DNA of 64,000 bases from SHVO01 sp041906145 (GTDB lineage Bacteria; Pseudomonadota; Alphaproteobacteria; Rhodospirillales; Rhodospirillaceae): positions 558,001-622,000 of the forward strand of contig JAYRJU010000001.1 of the NCBI GenBank assembly GCA_041906145.1, read 5' to 3'. The position numbers were made by a program, and so were the translations under genes. Below are positions 8,224 to 16,574 of this stretch, piece by piece; position 1 is the first letter of the stretch; the number at the start of each line of letters is the position of its first letter. The notes beneath the pieces were generated by a model, which searched no databases, was not told the DNA's origin, and saw only the letters and a program-made list of their open reading frames with translations.

Positions 8224-8559
8224 TCACGAAATCTGCTGCGCCGCTTTCCAGATATTCGTTGAACGGGCGCCGCTGCGGCAGAAGGCAAGCACCGGGCCGC
8301 CGATTCCACGGAGAACCTCCGCGAGGCGGCGGGCATCCGCTTCCGCGAGTCCGGCTGGTGTAACCGGAATATGCCAATAGGCGAGGCCATGGGCCTTCGC
8401 GGCCGCCTCGATCTCCGCGGCGGCGGGCTGGTCGGGCGCTTCGCCGTCGGGCCGGTTATTGATGAGACCGGTGAAACCCGCAGCTGCGATTTCGGAGACA
8501 TCGGCGGGAAGAATCTGCGGACTCACGGCGTAGCGCGCGTCCAATCGCGTGATTTGCAC
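8224..8559 (-). CDS. DUF442/TIGR01244 family phosphatase-like (sulfurtransferase) protein
   Basis: 111-aa cysteine-dependent protein with the protein-tyrosine-phosphatase-like loop CRSGARST near residue 92 (Cys and Arg of the C-X5-R motif both present). In BigR operons this domain is commonly fused to an MBL persulfide dioxygenase as Blh; here it stands alone, while the MBL protein is a separate gene at 9434-10405. It probably acts as a sulfurtransferase or persulfide-handling enzyme (family knowledge plus context). Confidence 0.85.
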   Translation of the reverse strand: MQITRLDARYAVSPQILPADVSEIAAAGFTGLINNRPDGEAPDQPAAAEIEAAAKAHGLAYWHIPVTPAGLAEADARRLAEVLRGIGGPVLAFCRSGARSTNIWKAAQQIS

Positions 8560-8560
8560 T

Positions 8561-8989
8561 CTAGCCTCGCTGTGATGTCGCCGCGCGGGCGGTCAACCGG
8601 TGAAGGACCATTCCTGTTAACATAGCCGCGACGAAAAGCCAGGGCTGCCATGCGCCGAGTACGAGCGCCGCGATGGCGGGGCCAGGGCAAAAGCCGGCGA
8701 GGCCCCAGCCGACGCCGAAAAGAGCGGCGCCAGCCAGCAGGCGGGTATCGAGCTGACGGTTTTCAGGAATGAAAAAGCGCTCGCCAAGAAAAGGGCGATC
8801 CATGCGGCGGCGAATCAGGTACGCGATGGCCGATGGCGGAATGGCTGCGGCCATGACAAAGGCCAACGTCGGATCCCAGGCTCCGGCGACATCGAGAAAC
8901 GCCTGCACGCGTGCGGGATTGATCATATCGGAGACGGTCACGCCGGCGCCGAAGACGGCGCCGATCATGAGCACAACCAGCGTTCTCAT
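8561..8989 (-). CDS. YeeE/YedE family (DUF6691) membrane protein, second half
   Basis: 142-aa membrane protein with four likely helices. The conserved cysteine stretch GLAGFCPGPAIAALVLG is the family signature, where the Cys relays sulfur species such as thiosulfate or sulfide through the channel. The start follows the stop of the companion YeeE gene (8993) by three bases, so the two halves are co-expressed and probably form one transporter. It lies one base upstream of the DUF442 gene. Confidence 0.85.
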   Translation of the reverse strand: MRTLVVLMIGAVFGAGVTVSDMINPARVQAFLDVAGAWDPTLAFVMAAAIPPSAIAYLIRRRMDRPFLGERFFIPENRQLDTRLLAGAALFGVGWGLAGFCPGPAIAALVLGAWQPWLFVAAMLTGMVLHRLTARAATSQRG

Positions 8990-8992
8990 GGG

Positions 8993-9421
8993 CTAACCCC
9001 CGATGACGTGACGTGTGAGGAATACGGTGACGGCCGCGCTGAGCATGAAGACGGCGGTGGCCACAATGGACCGCGGCGAAAGGCGCGCGATGCCGCAAAC
9101 GCCGTGCCCACTTGTACAGCCGTTGCCCAGGCGGGTGCCGTAGCCGACGAGGAGGCCCGCCGCCACCAGTGTCGGCACGGAGGATGTGACCGTGACAGAC
9201 GGCGCGCGCACAAGGAGCGCCACAATGCTCGCGCCGAGCGGCAACCCGACGATAAAGGCGGCCGCTTGCCGCCATGGGGCGCCTTCGGACGCGATGCGTG
9301 CAGCGATCGCGGCCATGCCGCTGACGCCGGCAATGCGGCCATTCAACAAAAGAAAGAGCGCCGCGGCGAGGCCGATGAGGAGCCCGCCCAGGATCGGCAT
9401 GATGGGGGAAAGCGGTTCCAT
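8993..9421 (-). CDS. YeeE/YedE family membrane protein, first half
   Basis: 142-aa membrane protein of the YeeE/YedE sulfur-transport family. Seen: GYGTRLGNGCTSGHGVCGIA with the two conserved cysteines, flanked by hydrophobic helices. It pairs with the 8561-8989 gene; together they equal a full-length YeeE. It sits between the MBL-fold gene and its partner and probably imports or exports a reduced sulfur species. Confidence 0.87.
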   Translation of the reverse strand: MEPLSPIMPILGGLLIGLAAALFLLLNGRIAGVSGMAAIAARIASEGAPWRQAAAFIVGLPLGASIVALLVRAPSVTVTSSVPTLVAAGLLVGYGTRLGNGCTSGHGVCGIARLSPRSIVATAVFMLSAAVTVFLTRHVIGG

Positions 9422-9433
9422 GGACAGCGGTCC

Positions 9434-10405
9434 CTAAAAGCGATTGAGCGGAATTTTAAGATAGCGCCGGCCGTTGTCTTCGGGATCCGGCAGTTGGCCC
9501 GCGCGCATATTAACCTGAATGGACGGAAGAATCAGCTTCGGCATGGACAGGGTGGCGTCGCGCTTTGTGCGCATGGCGACGAAGGCGTCCTCGCCGATGC
9601 CTTCGTGAACATGAATATTGCCGGTGCGCTCGGCGCCCATCGTGGTTTCCCAGGCGAAATGCGCGCGGCTGGGCGTCTTGTAGTCGTGACAGAGGAAGAC
9701 ACGCGTCTCGTCCGGCAACGCCATGAGACGGCGGATGGCACGGTAGAGCTTGCGCGCGTCACCGCCCGGAAAATCCGCCCGCGCGGTACCGTAGTCGGGC
9801 ATGAACAGGGTATCGCCCGTGAACACCGCATCGCCGATGATATATGCGACATCCGCGGGCGTATGTCCGGGAACATGAAGCGCCATCACCGGCACGGCGC
9901 CGAGCATCAGCATATCGCCGTCATTCACCAGCTTATCGAATTGCGATCCGTCGCGCGCGAAGAGCGGCCCTTCATTGAAGATGTCGCCAAAGACGGCCTG
10001 GACCGTCACGATCTCGGCGCCGATAACGATCTGCCCGCCGAGACGTTGCTTGAGATAAGGCGCGGCCGAGAGATGATCGGCGTGAACGTGGGTCTCGAGG
10101 ATATAGGCGACCGAGAGGCCGTGCTCCTCGATGAACGCGATAATTTTGTCGGCGGACTCGGTGTGCGTGCGGCCGGCCGCCTGGTCGAAATCAAGCACGC
10201 TGTCGATAATCGCGGCGACCTTCGCGGCGCGATCGTAAACGACGTAACTCGCGGTGAAGGTCGCTTCATCGAAAAACGCGCAGACCACCGGCGCTTCGAG
10301 TTCGCCGCCGCGGACCGCGAGAACCTGCGCCCTGGCGCGCGCGATATGCGCATCGGCTCCAGGCCCGGCCATAGCCTGTCCGCCGACGCGCGAACCCGCG
10401 GTCAT
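9434..10405 (-). CDS. MBL-fold hydrolase, persulfide-dioxygenase-like (ETHE1/Blh type)
   Basis: 323-aa metallo-beta-lactamase-fold protein. The metal-binding HxHxDH motif is present as ETHVHADHLSAA, the further ligands are in HVPGHTPADVAYI and GDTLFMPDYGTARADFPGGD, and VFLCHDY lies near the C-terminus. The GTARADFPGGDA segment is typical of ETHE1-like persulfide dioxygenases, which oxidise glutathione persulfide to sulfite. That agrees with the sulfite-exporter gene in the same operon. The start overlaps the cytochrome c stop by four bases (ATGA). Confidence 0.87.
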   Translation of the reverse strand: MTAGSRVGGQAMAGPGADAHIARARAQVLAVRGGELEAPVVCAFFDEATFTASYVVYDRAAKVAAIIDSVLDFDQAAGRTHTESADKIIAFIEEHGLSVAYILETHVHADHLSAAPYLKQRLGGQIVIGAEIVTVQAVFGDIFNEGPLFARDGSQFDKLVNDGDMLMLGAVPVMALHVPGHTPADVAYIIGDAVFTGDTLFMPDYGTARADFPGGDARKLYRAIRRLMALPDETRVFLCHDYKTPSRAHFAWETTMGAERTGNIHVHEGIGEDAFVAMRTKRDATLSMPKLILPSIQVNMRAGQLPDPEDNGRRYLKIPLNRF

Positions 10406-10776
10406 TTGCGCCGGAAGCTCAGGATATAGGCCGCGGCGTCGTCGATTTCCTTATCGGTCAAATGGACATTGGTCATGCGGCCGTGAGGCAGCCGAAGAAG
10501 CTTGCGAACCGAAGCCGTGGTCGTCGCCTGTGATTGCGCGATTTCAAAAAACGCCGGCGCGCCGCCGGGCGGACTTTTCGGCCGTTCGTTGCCGGAAACG
10601 TCGTGACAGTTCCTGCACAGAAATTCGGTGACTTTCTTACCCGCCGCGGGATCGCCGGCAGCCTCGGCCGCCATGCCCGGCGCCGCGAGATTTACCGCTG
10701 TGACGGCCGCCAGAGCCACCACCGCTGTCCGCACAGAAAAGCAGGGCTGCAAACCTGAAGACAAGGATACGCGCAT
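10402..10776 (-). CDS. Small c-type cytochrome, exported
   Basis: About 124 aa with a signal peptide (hydrophobic TAVVALAAVTAVNLAAPGMA, cleavage near AEA) and one haem attachment site, CRNCH. A C-terminal Met (GRMTNVHLTDKEID) can serve as the sixth ligand. The start at 10776 is set by the strong GGAGG six bases upstream and the signal peptide; the frame stays open 51 bases further. It heads the sulfur operon and overlaps the MBL gene. Probably an electron acceptor for a periplasmic sulfur-oxidation step (inference). Confidence 0.85.
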   Translation of the reverse strand: MRVSLSSGLQPCFSVRTAVVALAAVTAVNLAAPGMAAEAAGDPAAGKKVTEFLCRNCHDVSGNERPKSPPGGAPAFFEIAQSQATTTASVRKLLRLPHGRMTNVHLTDKEIDDAAAYILSFRRK

Positions 10777-10899
10777 GAAACCTCCGTTGTTCGGGACGAT
10801 CCTCACCGGGACGGCCCACGCGATCATTGATCGGCGTCAACGAAACGCGGCCGCAGGCGGTCCTAGATTATCACACAGGTGAAAATTGCAGGAGTCATC

Positions 10900-11106
10900 A
10901 TGACCAAGAATGTCGGAACGCTGGACCGGATCATTCGTGTGATCGTGGGCCTGACGCTGATCGCCTACGCCCTGCCTCTCGGTTTTCCGGAGACCGGGTG
11001 GAACGGAGTCGGCTGGATCGGCCTGATCCCCTTGGCGACGGCGGTTTTCGGGAGCTGCCCGCTTTACACCATGCTCGGCGTATCGTCGTGCGCGCGCGCC
11101 GGATAG
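10900..11106 (+). CDS. DUF2892 family small membrane protein
   Basis: 68-aa protein with two membrane helices (RIIRVIVGLTLIAYALPL and a second around IGLIPLATAVFGSCPLYTML), matching the DUF2892/YgaP-membrane-domain family that accompanies rhodanese and sulfide-detoxification genes. AGGAG lies seven bases before the ATG at 10900. It diverges from the cytochrome c/MBL operon; the 123 bases between should hold both promoters. The pair of Cys residues near the C-terminus is typical. Confidence 0.85.
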   Translation: MTKNVGTLDRIIRVIVGLTLIAYALPLGFPETGWNGVGWIGLIPLATAVFGSCPLYTMLGVSSCARAG

Positions 11107-11122
11107 GGCTAACGCTGGAGAC

Positions 11123-12685
11123 TCACTCCCACTCAATCGTCCCGGGCGGTTTGCTCGTCACATCGTAGGTGACGCGGTTCACGCCTTTCACCTCGTTGAT
11201 GATGCGGTTCGCCACGCGGCCGAGGAATTCCATGTCGAAGTGGAAGAAGTCCGCGGTCATGCCGTCCGTGGAGGTGACGGCGCGCAGGGCCAGGGCGTAG
11301 TCGTAGGAACGCGCGTCGCCCATGACGCCGACGGTGCGTACGGGCAGCAGTACGGCGAAGGCCTGCCAGATGGAATCGTAGAGTTTCGCGTTGCGGATTT
11401 CCTCGAGATAGATCGCATCGGCCTTGCGCAGGATGTCGAGCTTCTCGCGCGTGATCTCCTGCCCCGGAATGCGGATGGCGAGGCCCGGACCCGGGAACGG
11501 GTGGCGACCGACCATTTCGTCGGGAAGACCAAGCTCCTTGCCGAGCGCGCGCACTTCATCCTTGAAGAGTTCGCGCAGGGGCTCGACCAGCTTCATGTTC
11601 ATGCGTTCGGGAAGGCCCCCGACGTTGTGATGCGATTTGATGGTGACCGACGGCCCGCCGGCGAAGGAGACGCTTTCGATCACGTCGGGATAGAGCGTGC
11701 CTTGGGCGAGGAAATCGGCGCCGCCGACTTTCTTGGCTTCTTCCTCGAAGACTTCGATGAAGGTCGCGCCGATGGTTTTGCGCTTCTTTTCCGGGTCGGT
11801 CATGCCGGCAAGCTTGCCGAGGAAGAGATCGGACGCGTCTCTTGCAATAAGTTTCACATTGAAGCGGTCGCGGAAGACGCGGACCACCTGCTCCGTTTCG
11901 CCGGCGCGCATGAGGCCATGATCCACCAGCACGCACGTCAGCTGTTCGCCGATGGCTTCGTGGATGAGCGCGGCGACGACGGAGGAATCAACGCCGCCCG
12001 AGAGACCGCAGATCACCCGGCCCTTGCCGACTTGCTTGCGGACGGCATCGACGGCCTGGGCGCGGAAGGCGGCCATGGTCCAATCGCCCTTTGCGCCGCA
12101 AATCTTGTGGGTGAAGTTCTTGATGAGCTGTGTGCCTTGCGGCGTGTGCACGACTTCCGGATGGAACTGAACGCCGTAGAAACGGCGCGTATCGTCGGCG
12201 ATGGCGGCGAAAGGCGCGCCTTCGCTTGTCGCCGCGATCTTGAAGCCGGCGGGAAGTTCAACGACGCGGTCGCCGTGGCTCATCCACACCTGTTCGCGCC
12301 CGCCCTTCTCCCACAGGTCCTTGAAGAGTTCGTTCGTATCCTTGACGTCGATGAAGGCGCGGCCGAATTCGCGGTGGTCCGAGCTTTCGACCTTGCCGCC
12401 GAGCTGCGCGACCATGGTCTGCTGGCCGTAGCAGATGCCCAGAACAGGAAGACCCATCGTGAATACGGCGTCGGGGGCTTTGGGGGTGCCTGTGCCGATG
12501 ACCGAGGCCGGACCGCCGGAGAGAATAAGGCCCCGCGGACCGAACGCCTTGATGGAGGCTTCCGTGACCTTGTTGAAGGGGTGCACCTCGCAGTAGACGC
12601 CGCTTTCGCGGACCCTTCTGGCGATCAACTGCGTGACTTGGGAGCCGAAGTCGATGATGAGGATGCGGTCGGTGGAGGCGGTCAT
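11123..12685 (-). CDS. guaA: GMP synthase (glutamine-hydrolysing)
   Basis: Converts XMP to GMP with ATP and glutamine in purine synthesis. The 520 aa cover the full length. The N-terminal class I glutamine amidotransferase has the nucleophile Cys in LGICYGQQTMVAQLGG and the His-Glu of the triad in GVQFHPEVVHT. The ATP pyrophosphatase domain has the P-loop CGLSGGVDSSVVAALIHEA, and the C-terminal dimerisation domain ends at TIEWE. It is near guaB, so XMP synthesis and use are encoded together. Confidence 0.98.
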   Translation of the reverse strand: MTASTDRILIIDFGSQVTQLIARRVRESGVYCEVHPFNKVTEASIKAFGPRGLILSGGPASVIGTGTPKAPDAVFTMGLPVLGICYGQQTMVAQLGGKVESSDHREFGRAFIDVKDTNELFKDLWEKGGREQVWMSHGDRVVELPAGFKIAATSEGAPFAAIADDTRRFYGVQFHPEVVHTPQGTQLIKNFTHKICGAKGDWTMAAFRAQAVDAVRKQVGKGRVICGLSGGVDSSVVAALIHEAIGEQLTCVLVDHGLMRAGETEQVVRVFRDRFNVKLIARDASDLFLGKLAGMTDPEKKRKTIGATFIEVFEEEAKKVGGADFLAQGTLYPDVIESVSFAGGPSVTIKSHHNVGGLPERMNMKLVEPLRELFKDEVRALGKELGLPDEMVGRHPFPGPGLAIRIPGQEITREKLDILRKADAIYLEEIRNAKLYDSIWQAFAVLLPVRTVGVMGDARSYDYALALRAVTSTDGMTADFFHFDMEFLGRVANRIINEVKGVNRVTYDVTSKPPGTIEWE

Positions 12686-12722
12686 TTGATCCCTCGAGAA
12701 AGAGCGGGGTTTGGAACCCTGG

Positions 12723-12743
12723 ATCCTGGGCTTAACCCAGGAT
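12723..12743. repeat. 21-bp perfect palindrome between guaA and rsmB
   Basis: Eight-base arms (12723-12730 and 12736-12743) around a five-base loop. A related hairpin at 14086-14108 has the same opening bases, so both may be members of a small REP-like family scattered between genes. It could also act in mRNA termination or stability, but there is no T-run. Confidence 0.5.
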
Positions 12744-12754
12744 GAAGCGGGGCT

Positions 12755-14056
12755 TTATGAAGCACGCTCCAAAATCGCGATGAAGAAGCCGTCGGTGCCG
12801 GTGCGCACCGGGGAGAATGTCAAATACGGACCGGCGACGGGAGACGCGCCGGGAAGAATTTCGGACCAGAGCGCCGCGGCGTCGAGGGCTTTGAAGCCGC
12901 CGTTCTTGGCCAGGAAAGCGCCGACACGGTCTTCGTTCTCGTCGGGGAGCATTGAGCAGGTCACATAAATCAAACGGCCGCCGGGGCGGGTGAGCTGGGC
13001 GCCCTGTTCGAGCACGGCGTCCTGGGTGGCCGTGAGGTTGGCGAGGTTTTCAGGCTTCAAACGCCAGCGGGCATCGGGGTTGCGCCGCCACGCGCCGGTG
13101 CCGGTGCAGGGCGCGTCGACCAGCACGCGGTCGAAGGAGCCGCCTTGCGACGAGGTTTGGCGCTTCAGCCATTTGTCGTGTTCTTCGAGCACGCGCAGGG
13201 TCGCGTTGTGCACACCGGCGCGGCGCAGACGGAGCTTGGAACGCTCGAGGCGCGTGACGGAAAGATCCGACGCGATCAGACGGCCCTTGTTGTTCATCTG
13301 CGCGGCGAGCGCGAGGGTCTTGCCGCCGGCGCCCGCGCAAAGGTCCATCACGCTCATGCCCGGGCGCGCATCGACGAGCAGCGCGCAGAGCTGCGAGCCT
13401 TCGTCCTGCACATCGAAGAGACCGTCTTTGAAACCGAGATGATTGCCGAGGGTGGTGCGGTTGGAGACCCGCACGCCGATGGGCGACAGACGTGTGGGCG
13501 AGACTTTCAAACCTTCGGACTCGAGCTGCGCAAGGACAGCATCGCGCGTGGTCTTCAGTGTGTTGGCGCGCACGTCGAGCGGCGCTTCGCCGCCGAGAGC
13601 GGCGACTTCGTCGTCGGCTTTGTCACCGAAGGCGCGGTCGAATTTCTCGAGCACCCAGGCGGGGCATTCCAGCTTCGCGGCGCGCGGCGCGTCGGCGAGA
13701 TTGCGCGAGGCGGCCTTCTCGACCATGCGCTTTTCATTGGGATGCAGAGGCTCGGGGCCGTTCTTGGCGCCGGAGAAAAGACCGGCGACGGAATCCATGG
13801 CGCGTTTCTCGAGCGCGACGAGCGCGGCGGCGACGAGCATGCGCGCGTTGGCGTTCTCGGCGCCGAGCGCCCAGGAGAGGCGCGCCCGGTGGCGGATGAT
13901 CTGCCAGACTTGATCTTGAACCGACCGGCGGTCCTTGGAGCCGAAGAAACGGCGGCCCTTGAAATACTGCGCCAGCACAGCATCGGCCGGGCGGTCTTCG
14001 CCGAGGATGGTTTCGAGGAGTTCGATGGAGGCTTGAAGGCGCGCCGCCGGGGTCAT
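12755..14056 (-). CDS. rsmB: 16S rRNA (cytosine-C5) methyltransferase RsmB
   Basis: 433-aa RsmB/NOP family enzyme that methylates C967 of 16S rRNA. The N-terminal NusB-like RNA-binding domain (residues 1-130) is followed by the SAM-binding fold: motif I MDLCAGAGGKTLALA, the motif IV catalytic loop DAPCTGTGAWRRNPD, and the second cysteine in VTCSMLPDENED. Both cysteines needed for C5 chemistry are present. It lies between guaA and guaB on the same strand, with small hairpins in both intergenic gaps. Confidence 0.93.
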   Translation of the reverse strand: MTPAARLQASIELLETILGEDRPADAVLAQYFKGRRFFGSKDRRSVQDQVWQIIRHRARLSWALGAENANARMLVAAALVALEKRAMDSVAGLFSGAKNGPEPLHPNEKRMVEKAASRNLADAPRAAKLECPAWVLEKFDRAFGDKADDEVAALGGEAPLDVRANTLKTTRDAVLAQLESEGLKVSPTRLSPIGVRVSNRTTLGNHLGFKDGLFDVQDEGSQLCALLVDARPGMSVMDLCAGAGGKTLALAAQMNNKGRLIASDLSVTRLERSKLRLRRAGVHNATLRVLEEHDKWLKRQTSSQGGSFDRVLVDAPCTGTGAWRRNPDARWRLKPENLANLTATQDAVLEQGAQLTRPGGRLIYVTCSMLPDENEDRVGAFLAKNGGFKALDAAALWSEILPGASPVAGPYLTFSPVRTGTDGFFIAILERAS

Positions 14057-14085
14057 GCCGCATACTCCAGGCTCATGCCGCTTAG

Positions 14086-14108
14086 ATCCTGGGCTGAATG
14101 CCCGGGAT
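14086..14108. repeat. Short REP-like hairpin between rsmB and guaB
   Basis: Arms 14086-14094 and 14100-14108 pair nearly perfectly around a TGAAT loop. It resembles the GC-rich palindromes that litter alphaproteobacterial intergenic regions and is related to the palindrome at 12723-12743. Confidence 0.45.
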
Positions 14109-14179
14109 GACGACCTGAGTTTTTTGGCGCAGCTGTGAAAGCGGGCGGACTCGTAGTGTCCGCTCCGGGCCGGAGACGC

Positions 14180-15646
14180 TTAGGTGTTGTTGACGCGGTA
14201 GTTTGGCGGCTCGCGGGTGACGATGACATCGTGGACGTGGCTTTCGCGGATTCCGGCGCCGGTGATGCGGCGGAATTTGCAGTTCTTGTGCATGTCGGCG
14301 ATCGTGGGATTGCCGGTGTAACCCATGGCGGCCTTCAGGCCGCCGACGAGCTGGTGAACGACGGCGCCGGCGGGGCCTTTGAACGGCACGCGGCCTTCAA
14401 CGCCTTCCGGAACCAACTTCATGTTATCGCGCACTTCTTCCTGGAAGTAGCGGTCGGCCGAACCGCGCGCCATGGCGCCGAGCGAGCCCATGCCGCGATA
14501 GTCTTTATAGGTGCGGCCTTGATAGAGGATCACTTCGCCGGGCGCTTCTTCCGTGCCGGCGAGGAGCGAGCCGATCATGACGCAATCGGCGCCGCCGGCG
14601 ATGGCTTTGGCGATATCGCCCGAGCTTTTGATGCCGCCGTCGGCGATGACGGGGATCCCCGATTTGCGCGCGAGCTCGGCGACTTCCATCACCGCCGTCA
14701 GCTGCGGCACGCCCACACCGGCGACCACGCGCGTGGTGCAGATGGAGCCGGGACCGATGCCGACCTTCACCGCGTCCGCGCCCGCGTCGATGAGCGCCTT
14801 GGCCGCTTCCGGCGTCGCGATATTGCCCGCGACGATCTGGGCGTAATTCGAAAACTTCTTGATGCGCGCGACAGCGTCGATGACGCCTTGCGAGTGACCG
14901 TGCGCGGTATCGATCACGAGAACATCCACGCCGGCTTCGAGCAGCGCGAGGCCGCGCGCGTAACCGTCTTCGCCAACACCCGTCGCCGCGGCGACGCGCA
15001 GGCGGCCTTGCTCGTCCTTACAGGCGCGCGGGTGGGCTTTGGCTTTATCGATGTCCTTCACGGTGACGAGACCGACGCAGCGGTAGTCCTTGTCGACGAC
15101 CAGGAGCTTTTCGATGCGGTACTGGTGAAGGAGCTTCACCGCCTGATCGCGCTGCACGTTCTCCGGCACCGTGATGAGGCGGTCCTTGGTCATGAGCTCG
15201 TGAACCGGCTGGCTCATGTTGGTGGCGAAGCGCACATCGCGGTTGGTAAGGATGCCGACGAGCTTGCCGGTGTCGCGTTCAACCACGGGAATGCCGGAAA
15301 TGCGGTTCTGCTCGCGCAGGCGCATCGCATCGGCCAGGGTCTGGTCGGGGAAGATGGTGACCGGGTTCACCACCATGCCGCTTTCGAACTTCTTCACCCG
15401 GCGCACTTCGTTCGCCTGGGCTTCGATGGTGTTGTTCTTGTGGATGACGCCGATGCCGCCTTCCTGGGCGAGAGCAATCGCCAGAGTGGCTTCCGTGACG
15501 GTGTCCATCGCCGCGGAAATCAGCGGGATGTTCAGACTCACGGTTTTGGTCAGGCGCGTGGAGGTATTCGCGTGGGCAGGGAGGACCGAGGATGCCGCAG
15601 GCACCAGAAGGACGTCATCAAACGTCAGCGCTTCGGCAATCTCCAT
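14180..15646 (-). CDS. guaB: IMP dehydrogenase
   Basis: Oxidises IMP to XMP with NAD, the first committed step to GMP. The 488 aa are full length: a TIM barrel split by a pair of CBS domains (residues about 95-205; LMTKDRLITVPENV and RNRISGIPVVERD-like segments). The active-site loop is VGIGPGSICTTRVVAGVGVP with the catalytic Cys, and the flap contains YRGMGSLGAM. It shares strand and neighbourhood with guaA. Confidence 0.98.
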   Translation of the reverse strand: MEIAEALTFDDVLLVPAASSVLPAHANTSTRLTKTVSLNIPLISAAMDTVTEATLAIALAQEGGIGVIHKNNTIEAQANEVRRVKKFESGMVVNPVTIFPDQTLADAMRLREQNRISGIPVVERDTGKLVGILTNRDVRFATNMSQPVHELMTKDRLITVPENVQRDQAVKLLHQYRIEKLLVVDKDYRCVGLVTVKDIDKAKAHPRACKDEQGRLRVAAATGVGEDGYARGLALLEAGVDVLVIDTAHGHSQGVIDAVARIKKFSNYAQIVAGNIATPEAAKALIDAGADAVKVGIGPGSICTTRVVAGVGVPQLTAVMEVAELARKSGIPVIADGGIKSSGDIAKAIAGGADCVMIGSLLAGTEEAPGEVILYQGRTYKDYRGMGSLGAMARGSADRYFQEEVRDNMKLVPEGVEGRVPFKGPAGAVVHQLVGGLKAAMGYTGNPTIADMHKNCKFRRITGAGIRESHVHDVIVTREPPNYRVNNT

Positions 15647-15664
15647 ACCACCGCCTTATATTTA

Positions 15665-15713
15665 GAGCGGGTTCTCATCGGAAAACCGGAAGCCACTTTT
15701 CCGGAACCCGCTC
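15665..15713. repeat. 49-bp REP-like interrupted palindrome upstream of guaB
   Basis: A perfect 10-bp outer stem (15665-15674 with 15704-15713) and a perfect 7-bp inner stem (15679-15685 with 15697-15703) give a long imperfect hairpin. Closely similar palindromes are scattered in Rhizobiales genomes (recalled, not checked). It sits directly in the guaB upstream region, so it may also affect guaB transcription or the end of the rlmE side. Confidence 0.6.
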
Positions 15714-15835
15714 GAAAAAGGTGGCGGGTTATAGACCGAAGCCGCAGGAGTGGCAACCCGCCTTTACGCATGAAGGCCCCAGCGCGCATGGGCGACAAAA
15801 ACCACTGAAAATGCGAGGTTTTTAGCTCTTCGGCC

Positions 15836-16567
15836 TTAACCTTTGAACTCCAGGGCCACGAGGTAAACCTCGGCCGATTCCTTGCGGGAGGCCGGGGGCT
15901 TCATGTGTTTGACCACGCGGCAGCGCTGTTTGATCTGAGTCAGGAGCTCGTTTTCAGCGCCGCCCTGGAAGAGCTTACATATAAATGTGCCGCCGGGAGC
16001 CAGAACCTCCTCAGCGAACGCCCATGCGGCCTCGGCCAGGCCCATGATCCGCAGATGGTCCGTGGGCCCGTGGCCGGTGGTGGGCGCGGCCATGTCCGAG
16101 AGCACCACATCGGCCTTACCGCCGAGGGCTTCCTTAATGAGGCCCGGGGCCCGGTCGTCCAGGAAGTCCATGATGAAACACTTGGCGTCTTTGATTTCGT
16201 TCCACGGGTTGATGTCCATGGCGACGACCGCTCCGCCGCCCGGTTGCCCCGCCTTGACCTTGTCCACCGCGACTTGCGTCCAACCGCCCGGCGCAGCGCC
16301 AAGATCGATAATCTTCGCGCCTTTCTTCAGGAAATGGAGCTTTTCGTCGAGTTCGAGGAGTTTGTAGGCCGCGCGCGAGCGCATGCCTTCTTCCTTGGCG
16401 CGGGCGACATAAGGATCGTTCAGCTGGCGCTGCAGCCACTTCTGTTGGCCAACGGTGCGGCCCCGCGCCGTGCGTACGCGTACGTGCAGGCCGCGGCTCG
16501 CGGTCGTGCCGCTCCGCGCGCTGGTGCCGCCGTGACGGCGGCCGCCGCTGCCACTCTTACTCTTCAT
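15836..16567 (-). CDS. rlmE: 23S rRNA (uridine-2'-O-)-methyltransferase RlmE (FtsJ/RrmJ)
   Basis: 243-aa 2'-O-methyltransferase for U2552 of 23S rRNA. SAM motif I is IDLGAAPGGWTQVA, the catalytic Asp is in VLSDMAAPTTGHGPTDH, and Lys/Glu of the K-D-K-E tetrad are in AYKLLELDEK and FICKLFQGGAENELL. A Gly/Arg/Ser-rich basic N-terminal tail of about 40 residues precedes the fold, as in other alphaproteobacterial RlmE. It follows the ppx gene by seven bases on the same strand. Confidence 0.95.
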   Translation of the reverse strand: MKSKSGSGGRRHGGTSARSGTTASRGLHVRVRTARGRTVGQQKWLQRQLNDPYVARAKEEGMRSRAAYKLLELDEKLHFLKKGAKIIDLGAAPGGWTQVAVDKVKAGQPGGGAVVAMDINPWNEIKDAKCFIMDFLDDRAPGLIKEALGGKADVVLSDMAAPTTGHGPTDHLRIMGLAEAAWAFAEEVLAPGGTFICKLFQGGAENELLTQIKQRCRVVKHMKPPASRKESAEVYLVALEFKG

Positions 16568-16574
16568 TAGAGGC

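Noticed and set aside
9008..10429. 473-codon plus-strand frame over the YeeE and MBL genes
   Set aside because: Antisense shadow of the well-supported minus-strand sulfur genes.
11240..12745. Long plus-strand open frame over guaA
   Set aside because: Antisense shadow of guaA; codon-complement composition, no protein features.
14135..15808. 557-codon plus-strand frame over guaB
   Set aside because: Antisense shadow produced by GC-rich codon bias of guaB.
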